NCBI GenBank assembly: GCA_963790085.1
Contig: CAWBNH010000013.1
Coordinates: 602,476 to 666,475, forward strand
DNA: 64,000 bases
Direction: 5' to 3'
Source of the DNA: CAXMST01 sp963790085
GTDB lineage: Bacteria > Actinomycetota > Thermoleophilia > Solirubrobacterales > 70-9
Part shown: positions 56,914 to 64,000 of the stretch, in pieces
Numbering within the stretch: the stretch's first letter is position 1
How the letters are laid out: each line of letters opens with the position of its first letter
The notes under the pieces: model-generated
Told to the model about the DNA's origin: nothing
The model's input: only the letters and a program-made list of their open reading frames with translations
The model's database searches: none
Position numbers and translations under genes: made by a program

Positions 56914-58839
56914 CTAGACCGCGCACTCGCCTTCACCGCGCTCGACCTTGTAGGGATCGCGGCGTCCCCAGTCGATGAACTCGCGCAGGTTGTCGAGGCT
57001 GAACTCGGCCGGCAGCGCGAGCTCCTCGATCTCGCGCTCGAAGCGCGCCGTTCCGACCCGCTCGGCGTAGTCGTTGAACTGCTCGCCCTCGGTGCGCTCG
57101 GATTCGTACATGCGAATCCAGCGCTCGACCGCGTCGGGGACGCGCTTGGCCGGAAGCCGGACCTTGAGTCGCGTCCCGTAGACCACCTCGCCGCCGCTGG
57201 CGTCACCGCCGATGTGGGGGATGTAGGCGGGCATCTGGTGGCCGCCCACCTTGAGCGAGGCGCCGTAGAAGCCGATGTTGGCGATGTGGTGCTGGCCGCA
57301 GCCGTTCGGGCAGCCGCTCATCTTCAGGTGGATCCGCTTGCTCAGCTCGTCGCCGATCTCCATCTCGGTCACCCGCTCCTCGAGAGCCCGGTTGAGGCCC
57401 ATCGACGAGGTGATCCCGAGCTTGCACGAGTCGGTGCCCGGGCAGCTGACCGTGTCGGTCACGGTGTTCGCTCCGGCCTGATCGAGCCCGAGCTCGCCGA
57501 GCCGCAGGTAGACGTCGTAGAGCGCCTCGTCGCGGACCCAGCGCAGGACCAGGTTCTGGCCGATCGTCGTCCGCGCATTGCCGCCGGTGAAGTCGCGCAT
57601 CAGCTGCGCCAGACCCCGGAACTGCTCCGGCCCGAGATCGCCGCGCGTGACCTTGACATCGACCGTCGAGAAGCCCTTCTGACGCTGGGGCCGAACGTTG
57701 TCGGCGCAGAATGCCTCGAAGGCGGAGTGGTCGCCGTTCGGCCCGCTGACGGCCGCCGGCCGCTCGGGCGCCCGGCGCTCCTCGTCGATCTCACCGATCA
57801 GGTGATCGATCGAGAAGTCCCGCTCGGCGACCCAACCGCCACTCAGCTCGCGGTCGATCATCTCGCGGAAGGCGTCGATGCCGATCTTGTCGACGAGGAC
57901 CTTGATCCGGGCGCGAGCGCGATTGACTCGGAGCCACTCCTGACGATCGAAGACCCTGAAGACGGCTTCGGAGACCTTGAGGAAGTCGCCGTTGTCGGCC
58001 GCGACGAACTCGTACAGCGTCGGGGCGATCCGGGGCATGATCGAGGTGCCGCCGCCGACCCGGATCTCGAAGCCCTTGACCCCGTCGCGGATCCGCGGGA
58101 TGAAGCCGATGTCGTGGATTCCGGTGATCGCGCGATCAGCGTCGGAGGAGGTGAACGCGGTCTTCACCTTGCGTGGCATCAGCTGTGTCGTCGGGTGCCG
58201 GACGAAGTAGCGCACGTAGGCGATCGCGTGGTTCGTCGGATCGAAGATCTCGTCCTCGCAGACGCCGGCGTAGGGATCGCCCGTCACGTTGCGGACGGTG
58301 TTCCCGCAGCCCTCGCGGCTGGAGAGCCCCGAGGCGCTGATCACCTTGATCAGCTCCTTCATGTCACGCAGCGGTACGTGGTGGATCTGGATGTTCTGGC
58401 GGGTCGTGATGTGGCCCTTGTTGAGCGGGGCCCAGCGCTCGATCACCTCCGCGAACGAGTCCATCTGCTCGGGTGTGACGCCGCCCAGCGGCAGCTTCAC
58501 CCGGACCATCTGCACGTCGGGCTGACGCTGGCCGTAGACGCCCTGCTTGAGCCGGAAGCCGATGAACTGATCCTCGGCGAGCTCGCCCTCCAGGAACCTG
58601 TCCGCCTCTTGATCGAAGTCCTCGAACTCGTCGGCGAGGATCGGGATCACATGGCCGGGGACGTTGTCGTAGACCTCGGGGTTCTCACGCGAGCCGAGCC
58701 TGCCCTTGCCCCGCTGCCGCTTGTCGAGGTCCTGATCGAGGTCGGCCTCGGTGCCCTTGGCCTTTGGAAGTGCTGCCGCGGTCGGCTCCATCGAAGATCG
58801 GTCCCCCTGGGTTTCCTGGGTGGTCGGTGCCTGTACCAC
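56914..58839 (-). CDS. sir: Ferredoxin-dependent sulfite (or nitrite) reductase
   Basis: 641 residues with two nitrite/sulfite-reductase repeats. The siroheme/[4Fe-4S] cysteines are Cys466, Cys472 (SCPGTDSC), Cys510 and Cys514 (SGCPNGCG). It reduces sulfite to sulfide by six electrons. The neighbouring cysH and sat make sulfite the likely substrate. The GTG at 58839 gives the longest form; an ATG at 58791 has GGGGGA about 9 bases upstream and would be 16 residues shorter. First gene of the operon. Confidence 0.92.
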   Translation of the reverse strand: MVQAPTTQETQGDRSSMEPTAAALPKAKGTEADLDQDLDKRQRGKGRLGSRENPEVYDNVPGHVIPILADEFEDFDQEADRFLEGELAEDQFIGFRLKQGVYGQRQPDVQMVRVKLPLGGVTPEQMDSFAEVIERWAPLNKGHITTRQNIQIHHVPLRDMKELIKVISASGLSSREGCGNTVRNVTGDPYAGVCEDEIFDPTNHAIAYVRYFVRHPTTQLMPRKVKTAFTSSDADRAITGIHDIGFIPRIRDGVKGFEIRVGGGTSIMPRIAPTLYEFVAADNGDFLKVSEAVFRVFDRQEWLRVNRARARIKVLVDKIGIDAFREMIDRELSGGWVAERDFSIDHLIGEIDEERRAPERPAAVSGPNGDHSAFEAFCADNVRPQRQKGFSTVDVKVTRGDLGPEQFRGLAQLMRDFTGGNARTTIGQNLVLRWVRDEALYDVYLRLGELGLDQAGANTVTDTVSCPGTDSCKLGITSSMGLNRALEERVTEMEIGDELSKRIHLKMSGCPNGCGQHHIANIGFYGASLKVGGHQMPAYIPHIGGDASGGEVVYGTRLKVRLPAKRVPDAVERWIRMYESERTEGEQFNDYAERVGTARFEREIEELALPAEFSLDNLREFIDWGRRDPYKVERGEGECAV

Positions 58840-58919
58840 CCGAACGGTATCAAAGTACCTAAACCTGACCGACTTTTATATATTTACGCCCGGCCCGATC
58901 TCGAGCGAGGCCGTCTGCC

Positions 58920-59129
58920 TCAGTCGACCTCGGAGCCCTCGATCAGGAAGGCGACCCGCACGTGGGCGCGATACTCGTCGAGGTTCTCGCCGCGCAGGCC
59001 GGTGCTGACGATGTCGACCGCGCGGATGTTGCGCAGCGAGCCCTGGGCGCTGTTCAGCGCCTGGCGCGCCGCATCGTCGGTCGAAACCTTCGAGCTGCCG
59101 ACCAACTCGATGATCTTCACTACTGCCAC
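58920..59129 (-). CDS. Dodecin (flavin-storage protein)
   Basis: 69 residues: MAVVKIIELVGSSKVSTDDA then AALNSAQGSLRNIRAVDIVST-type dodecin core (here RQALNSAQGSLRNIRAVD), a small dodecameric flavin/CoA-binding protein. Good GAGGAGGG ribosome site before the GTG. The 80 bases to sir hold an AT-rich promoter-like stretch. Confidence 0.93.
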   Translation of the reverse strand: MAVVKIIELVGSSKVSTDDAARQALNSAQGSLRNIRAVDIVSTGLRGENLDEYRAHVRVAFLIEGSEVD

Positions 59130-59219
59130 GGGGCCCTCCTCGATCGGGTGCTTGGAGTGGACGTTGTATCCGTTCTCGGCAACTGCCGCCGGGCGTCCGG
59201 CCCGGGCAGGCCCGCGGGC

Positions 59220-59483
59220 CTACGTGCGCCTGCTCTGACGCTCGCCCCAGGCCGTCGCCTCGCCCCACGGAGAGGCAACGGCATCCTTGGCGCTGACGCC
59301 CTCGAGCAGCGCCGCACGCTGCCAGGGGTTCGCCCGCTTGTCGGGGGCCGGGGCCGGGGCCGTCTCCGCGAGGAACCGCTCGACCGCGGCGACGATCGCG
59401 GCCGCCTCGTCGGGGGCGGCGGGGCCGAGCATCTCGATCCGGGGTCTCGGGGGCCTGCGATTTCCGTTGCCGGCGAAGCTCAT
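59220..59483 (-). CDS. accE: Acyl-CoA carboxylase epsilon subunit
   Basis: 87 residues. It starts MSFAGNGNRRPPRPRIEMLG and continues with APDEAAAIVAAVERFLAE and a C-terminal NPWQRAALLEGV. This matches the small actinobacterial epsilon (AccE/PccE) subunits that stabilise the alpha-beta carboxylase. The carboxyltransferase beta subunit is 1.1 kb upstream on the same strand, separated by the ornithine cyclodeaminase gene on the other strand. Confidence 0.75.
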   Translation of the reverse strand: MSFAGNGNRRPPRPRIEMLGPAAPDEAAAIVAAVERFLAETAPAPAPDKRANPWQRAALLEGVSAKDAVASPWGEATAWGERQSRRT

Positions 59484-59532
59484 GCGCCGAACCTTACTCG
59501 CGGCGGCGCGGTTGAATGGACCGATCACGCTG

Positions 59533-60593
59533 ATGCTCGACAGCGAAACGGTCCTGGCGGCGGTCCCTCCCGACCGGGCGATCGAGCTCACCCGGACGGC
59601 CTTCGAGCGCCATCGCCGGGGGGAATGGGAGATGCCGCCGAAGGTCTACGTCAGCGCGCCCCCGGACGGCGACTTCCGGGCGATGCCGGCACGGGGGGGC
59701 GGCTACGCCGCGCTGAAGTGGGTGACCTCGTTTCCGCACAACCCCGACCGCGGCCTGCCGGTCGTCACCGGGGCCCTGCTGCTCTCGAGCGCGGTCACCG
59801 GCGAGCTGCTGGCGATCCTCGACTGCGCCGCGGTGACGTCGCTGCGCACCGGCGCCGCTGCGGCGGTCTCCGCCGAGGTTCTCGCCCGGCGGCGCGGGGC
59901 CCGCGTCGGCGTGATCGGCTGTGGCGTCAACGGCGCCTGGGCCGCCCGCTGCCTGGCCGCGGCCGGATTCGGCCCCGGGATCTGCTCCGACCTGCGTCCC
60001 GACCGCGCCGAGGAGCTTGCCGCCGAACTCGGCTGGCGGGTCGGCCGCGCGAGGAGGCGTGCCCAGGAGGTGGCCGCGCTGGCCGCGGCCGGATTCGGCC
60101 CCGGGGTCTGCTCCGACCTGCGTCCCGACCGCGCCGAGGAGCTTGCCGCGAGCTCGGCTGGCGGGTCGGCAGCCGCGAGGAGGCCGTGGCCCAGGAGGTG
60201 GTCGCGACGGTGACGTCGGGAGAGCGGCCGGTGGTCCGCGGCGGCGAGCTGGTCCCCGGCGCCCACGTCGCCGTTCTCGGGGCCGACGCCGCCGGCAAGG
60301 CCGAGCTCGAGCCCGTGGAGCTGCTCCGTTGCCGGCTGTTCTGCGACGAGTGGCGGCAGGCCTCCGGCGGCGGCGAGCTGGCGGGGCCGGCCGGGCGCGG
60401 CGAGATCTCGGAAGCCGACGTGACGCCGATCGGCGCCGTCCTCACCGGTGAGGCCGAGGGGCGCCGCTCCGAGGACGAGATCACGCTGTTCGACTCGACC
60501 GGCCTCGCGATCCAGGACCTGGCGATCGCGATCGCCGCCTACGAGGCAGCTACCTCCGGGGCCGTCGCGGCGCTCCGGATCGAGTTCGGCTGA
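59533..60593 (+). pseudogene. Ornithine cyclodeaminase/mu-crystallin family, internally duplicated and frameshifted
   Basis: The N-terminal part reads MLDSETVLAAVPPDRAIELTR and has GVIGCGVNGAWAARC; the C-terminal part reads EVVATVTSGERPVVRGGELVPG to LFDSTGLAIQDLAIA. A 126-base segment is present twice in tandem (59953-60078 and from 60079), and the second copy lacks one base near 60150, so no single frame spans the gene. Removing one copy would restore a normal 310-residue protein. The family includes ornithine cyclodeaminase and delta1-pyrroline-2-carboxylate reductase. Real decay and assembly error are both possible. Confidence 0.75.
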
Positions 60594-60606
60594 GCCGCCG
60601 CCGGCG

Positions 60607-62175
60607 CTACAGCGGGATGTTGCCGTGCTTGCGCTTCGGCTGCTCGACCCGCTTGGTCTGCAGGGTGCGCAGCGCCCGGATCAGCTTCGGCCGGGTCTCG
60701 GACGGCTCGATCACGTCGTCGATGTAGCCGCGCTCCGCCGCCGAGTAGGGGTTGGCGAAGCGCGCCTTGTAGTCGTCCATCAGCTTCTGGCGCCGCTCCT
60801 CCGGGGTCGGTGAGGAGGCGAGGTCCTTGCGGTAGATGATGTTGACCGCCCCCTCCGGGCCCATCACGGCGACCTCGGCCGTCGGCCAGGCGAAGTTGAA
60901 GTCGGCCAGCATGTGCTTGGAGTTCATCACGTCATAGGCGCCGCCGTATGCCTTGCGGGTGACCACGGTCAGCTTCGGCACCGTCGCCTCGGTGAAGGCG
61001 TAGAGCAGCTTCGCGCCGTGACGGATGATCCCGTTCCACTCCTGGTCGGTGCCGGGCATGAAGCCGGGAACGTCGGTGAAGGTGATCAGCGGGACGTTGA
61101 AGGCATCGCAGGTGCGGACGAAGCGCGCCGCCTTCTCCGAGGACTCGATGTCGAGCACGCCGGCGAGGTGCTTGGGCTGGTTGCCGACGATCCCGACCGG
61201 CATCCCGTCGAGTCGGGAGAAGCCGCAGATGATGTTCTGGGCGAAGTGCTCGTGGACCTCGAAGAACTCGCCGTCATCGACGACCAGGTGGACGACGTCG
61301 CGCATGTCGTATGGCTTCTGCGGGTCCGCCGGGACGATCGTGCCGAGCCCCTCCTCGGTTCGCTCGGGGTCGTCGTAGGGCTCGACGCGTGGCGGCAGCT
61401 CGAGGTTGTTGGAGGGGAGGAAGCCGACCAGATAGCGGACGTCGGCGAGACAGCTCTCCTCGTCCTCGGAGGCGAAGTGAGCGACGCCGGACTTCGTGTT
61501 GTGGCTCATCGCGCCGCCGAGCTCCTCGAACTCGACCTCCTCGCCGGTGACCGTCTTGATCACGTCGGGGCCGGTGATGAACATGTGCGAGGTCTCCTTG
61601 ACCATGAAGATGAAGTCGGTCATCGCCGGCGAGTAGACGGCGCCGCCCGCGCAGGGCCCCATGATCACGCTGATCTGCGGGATCACGCCGGAGCACTGGA
61701 CGTTGCGGACGAAGACGTCGCCGTAGGCGCCGAGCGATACGACGCCCTCCTGGATCCGGGCGCCGCCGGAGTCGTTGATGCCGATCACCGGCGCTCCGAC
61801 CTTCGCCGCCATGTCCATCACCTTGACCATCTTCTCGGCCATCACCTCGCCGAGCGAGCCGCCGAAGACGGTGAAGTCCTGGCTGAAGACGAACACGGTG
61901 CGGCCGTCGATCTCGCCGTAGCCGGTGACGACGGCGTCGCCCCACGGCCGGTTCTTCTGCATCTCGAAGTCGTAGGTCCGGTGACGGACGAAGGTGTCGA
62001 GCTCCTCGAAGGTGCCGGGGTCGAGCAGCTTCTCGATCCGCTCGCGCGCGGTCAGCTTGCCCTTCGCGTGCTGCTTCTCGACCGCGGCCTCGGAGGCCGA
62101 GTGGATCGCCGCCTCCCGCAGCTCGCGCAGGTAGGCGAGCTTCTCCTCGTATGTCTCGGGTGTCTTCTCGCGCAT
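60607..62175 (-). CDS. Acyl-CoA carboxylase beta (carboxyltransferase) subunit
   Basis: 522 residues. It transfers carboxyl from biotin to acetyl- or propionyl-CoA. DSGGARIQEGVVSLGAYGDVF and MGPCAGGAVYSPAMTDFIFMV form the two oxyanion holes; the C terminus is RKHGNIPL, typical of PccB/AccD5. A biotin-carboxylase/BCCP alpha subunit is not in this window. The ATG at 62175 begins the conserved REKTPETYEEKLAYLRELR. Confidence 0.95.
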   Translation of the reverse strand: MREKTPETYEEKLAYLRELREAAIHSASEAAVEKQHAKGKLTARERIEKLLDPGTFEELDTFVRHRTYDFEMQKNRPWGDAVVTGYGEIDGRTVFVFSQDFTVFGGSLGEVMAEKMVKVMDMAAKVGAPVIGINDSGGARIQEGVVSLGAYGDVFVRNVQCSGVIPQISVIMGPCAGGAVYSPAMTDFIFMVKETSHMFITGPDVIKTVTGEEVEFEELGGAMSHNTKSGVAHFASEDEESCLADVRYLVGFLPSNNLELPPRVEPYDDPERTEEGLGTIVPADPQKPYDMRDVVHLVVDDGEFFEVHEHFAQNIICGFSRLDGMPVGIVGNQPKHLAGVLDIESSEKAARFVRTCDAFNVPLITFTDVPGFMPGTDQEWNGIIRHGAKLLYAFTEATVPKLTVVTRKAYGGAYDVMNSKHMLADFNFAWPTAEVAVMGPEGAVNIIYRKDLASSPTPEERRQKLMDDYKARFANPYSAAERGYIDDVIEPSETRPKLIRALRTLQTKRVEQPKRKHGNIPL

Positions 62176-62250
62176 CTGATCGCCGGCGCCGGGCGGTGCG
62201 CTCGTGCCGGGGCGCGTGATTGTACGGGGGCGGCAGGGAGCGGGGCGGGC

Positions 62251-62635
62251 TCAGAGCTCGCGCTCGAGCACGAGCTCGTCGCGGATGTCGATCCCGTGCT
62301 CGCCGTGGGTCGGGATTTCGGGCCCATGCCGGGCCCTGCTGTCCTCTGCCGCGCCCGGGCGCAGCGCCCGCAGCCGGAAGCCGCGGCGCTGGTAGAAGCG
62401 GAGAGCGTCGACTTGTCGGTGGTCGCGCGGCGGTGAGCGCGCGGCGGCCGATGCGGCCGCATCGGGCTGCCAGCTCCTCGACGAGCGCGGTGCCGGCGCC
62501 GCGGTGGGGCTCGGTCGCGTGCAGCGCGAGGATCTCGACCTCCTCGCCGTCGTCGATCCAGCTCAACATGTCGGCGAGCCCGTGCGAGGACTCGGCGATC
62601 AGGGGAGGATAGGTGCGCCCCGCGCGGCTCCTCAC
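62251..62635 (-). pseudogene. GNAT-family acetyltransferase, frameshifted
   Basis: The frame LIAESSHGLADMLSWIDD and LALHATEPHRGAGTALVEELAARCG is the CoA-binding half; the normal ending (VDALRFYQRRGFRLRALRPGA, then HGIDIRDELVLEREL) is in another frame. A bridging piece (ATTD) is in the third frame, so at least two indels lie near 62400-62430. The N-terminal 20-25 residues of the family are also missing, and no good start is visible. Decay or sequence error. Confidence 0.7.
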
Positions 62636-62672
62636 CCCGAGCGCACGGCCTGGGCTGTGCGATCCTCGCCCC

Positions 62673-64000
62673 GTGACCGCGCCCACGTCAGAGCTCGCGA
62701 CCGAGACGGTGACCCCGCTTCCGGGGCGGCTCGCGACCGGCGGGGGCACGGCGCTGTTCGTCGACGGTCGCTGCCGGCCCGGCGTCGATCGCGAGATCGC
62801 CGGCCTCGAAGTCCTTCTCGCCGACGAGCCGATCCCGGCGCTCGGCTGGGGTCTGGCGCCGCCGCGGATGCACGGCAGCGACTACTGGTGGGCGATCCTG
62901 CCGATCGCGGCCGTCGAGTCGGAGCGCAGCGTCGCGCTGTCCCTGCGAGCGACCCTGGCCGACGGTGATCGGACCGAGGCCCCGCTCGGCGAGATCGTTC
63001 TCGTTCCGCAGGTCGAGCGAGCGGCGTCGAGCGACGCCCGTCCCGAGAGCGACGAGGGCCCGTTCGTTGCGATCTGCATGGCCACCTACGACCCCGACCC
63101 GGCGATGTTCGAGTCGCAGGTCGAGTCGATCCGCGCCCAGACCCACCGCAACTGGATCTGCCTGATCAGCGACGACTGCTCCTCGCCCGGTGCGCGCGCG
63201 GCGATCTCGCGAACCGTCGAGGGCGATCCCCGCTTCGCGGTCTCCTGGGCCGGCGAGAACGCCGGCTTCTACGCGAACTTCGAGCGGGCGCTGGCGATGG
63301 TTCCCCCTGCCGCGACGCACGTCGCCCTCAGCGATCAGGACGACCGCTGGCGGCCCGACAAGCTCGAGCGCCTGCTCGCCGGCCTCGAGCCCGGCGCGCG
63401 GCTCGTCTTCAGCGACATGCGGATCACGACCCGCTCCGGTCGCGTCGTCGCCGACACCTACTGGGGCTTCCGGCCCGTCAACCACACCGACTTCGGCTCC
63501 GAGGTGATCGCCAACACCGTCACGGGCGCCGCCTCGCTGTTCGAGGCGTCGCTGCTCGACGACGTGCTGCCGTTCCCGCCGCGACACGGCGCCGCCTTCC
63601 ACGACCACTGGATCGGCCAGGTGGCGATGGCGCTCGGCCCGATCTCCTACGTCGACGAGCCGCTCTACGACTACGTCCAGCATGACGAGGCGGCGCTCGG
63701 CTACCTGCAGGCGAACGGAGCCGGTCGCTTCAGCGCCCCTCTCGGCGAACGGGTGGCCACCTGGTACGAGCGCTGGAGCGGACGAGGATTCAGACTCGGC
63801 TGGCGCGTTCCCTACTTCAAGCTCTACTGCCGGGTGCGCATCGCGACGACCGCGATGCGGCTGCGGCTAGCCGGCCGCCTGGCGCCGGATCGGCTCGAGG
63901 TGCTCGAGGCGATCGAGGACAGCCCGGCCGGGATCGGCTGGCTCGCGCGGCGGGCGCTGCGCGACCTGCGCGGCCCGACCGCGACGATCGGTCGCGAGCG
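62673..64000 (+). CDS. Family 2 glycosyltransferase, incomplete at right edge
   Basis: About 442 residues are visible and the frame is open to the window end. After an N-terminal domain of about 130 residues with no clear homology comes a GT-A core: VAICMATYDPDPAMFESQVESIRAQTHRNW, ISDDCSSP, ALSDQDDRWRPDKLE with the DxD-like metal site, then GAASLFEASLLD and HDHWIG. This looks like a rhamnosyl/cell-wall polysaccharide transferase; the acceptor is unknown. GTG start at 62673 with no ribosome site, 37 bases from the GNAT remnant on the other strand. Confidence 0.85.
   Translation, partial: MTAPTSELATETVTPLPGRLATGGGTALFVDGRCRPGVDREIAGLEVLLADEPIPALGWGLAPPRMHGSDYWWAILPIAAVESERSVALSLRATLADGDRTEAPLGEIVLVPQVERAASSDARPESDEGPFVAICMATYDPDPAMFESQVESIRAQTHRNWICLISDDCSSPGARAAISRTVEGDPRFAVSWAGENAGFYANFERALAMVPPAATHVALSDQDDRWRPDKLERLLAGLEPGARLVFSDMRITTRSGRVVADTYWGFRPVNHTDFGSEVIANTVTGAASLFEASLLDDVLPFPPRHGAAFHDHWIGQVAMALGPISYVDEPLYDYVQHDEAALGYLQANGAGRFSAPLGERVATWYERWSGRGFRLGWRVPYFKLYCRVRIATTAMRLRLAGRLAPDRLEVLEAIEDSPAGIGWLARRALRDLRGPTATIGRE

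Noticed and set aside
58962..60593. Plus-strand frame of 543 codons over dodecin, accE and the cyclodeaminase gene
   Set aside because: Only the C-terminal part (after about 60150) is real, as the shifted end of the cyclodeaminase; the rest is antisense.
61274..62749. Minus-strand frame of 491 codons across the carboxylase gene and GNAT remnant
   Set aside because: Only its first 90 or so codons resemble GNAT; the rest is a shadow of the carboxylase beta gene.

Overview
The window is high-GC DNA (roughly 68-70% by eye), densely coding, with short gaps and many 4-base stop/start overlaps. Lipoyl-E2o/E1o fusion 2-oxoglutarate dehydrogenase, an acyl-CoA carboxylase epsilon subunit, a PucR regulator, dodecin, an AbiEi/DUF559 protein and many leaderless genes point to an actinobacterium. 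The gene mix fits class Thermoleophilia (Solirubrobacterales-like) best; that placement is inference. No rRNA, tRNA, CRISPR array, transposase or phage gene was seen.

Layout. 0-3.4 kb: a membrane protein, a CPA1 antiporter and an MGT-type glycosyltransferase. 3.4-18.8 kb: a polyamine/amine island. On the minus strand lie an aldehyde dehydrogenase, a zinc-ribbon MscL, and an operon potA-potD2-potB-potC-P450-potD1. Divergent on the plus strand lie a class III aminotransferase, a PucR regulator, alanine dehydrogenase, a gamma-aminobutyraldehyde-type dehydrogenase and a lipoprotein. The pathway reads as amine uptake, transamination to pyruvate, alanine recycling by Ald and aldehyde oxidation. A perfect 10+1+10 palindrome sits in the divergent promoter. 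18.9-20.2 kb: azlCD behind a structured leader and a 38-residue Val/Leu-rich ORF. 20.2-31.6 kb: SDR, aconitase, a candidate structured RNA, quinone oxidoreductase, DUF3817 protein, the E2o-E1o fusion, photolyase and a small zinc-ribbon protein.

31.7-38 kb: a two-domain fatty acyl-CoA reductase-like SDR, a hypothetical protein, an epimerase and an alkyl-DHAP-synthase-like flavoprotein (a possible ether-lipid module), then an AbiEi/DUF559 gene framed by three copies of an inverted repeat. 38-45.8 kb: paired acyl-CoA dehydrogenases, citrate synthase with two small unknown genes, a PfkB kinase, a quinone oxidoreductase and a DEAD-box helicase. 45.8-50.5 kb: a polytopic membrane protein, then HAD, APH-kinase and acyl-CoA dehydrogenase genes matching the three domains of animal ACAD10. 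50.5-59.1 kb: TauE/SafE exporter, cysteine-free Rrf2 regulator, PHP phosphoesterase, VTT membrane protein and an assimilatory sulfate operon (sir-cysH-sat-cysC), then dodecin. 59.2-64 kb: acyl-CoA carboxylase epsilon and beta subunits around a broken ornithine cyclodeaminase gene, a broken GNAT gene and a GT2 glycosyltransferase running off the right edge.

Two window-wide points matter for any re-annotation. At least fifteen genes start 6-9 bases after a TAGGCT/TAnnnT box with no Shine-Dalgarno, so they are probably leaderless and several starts were moved accordingly. Three genes between 48 and 62.6 kb (APH kinase, ornithine cyclodeaminase, GNAT) carry small indels that look either like decay or like assembly error.
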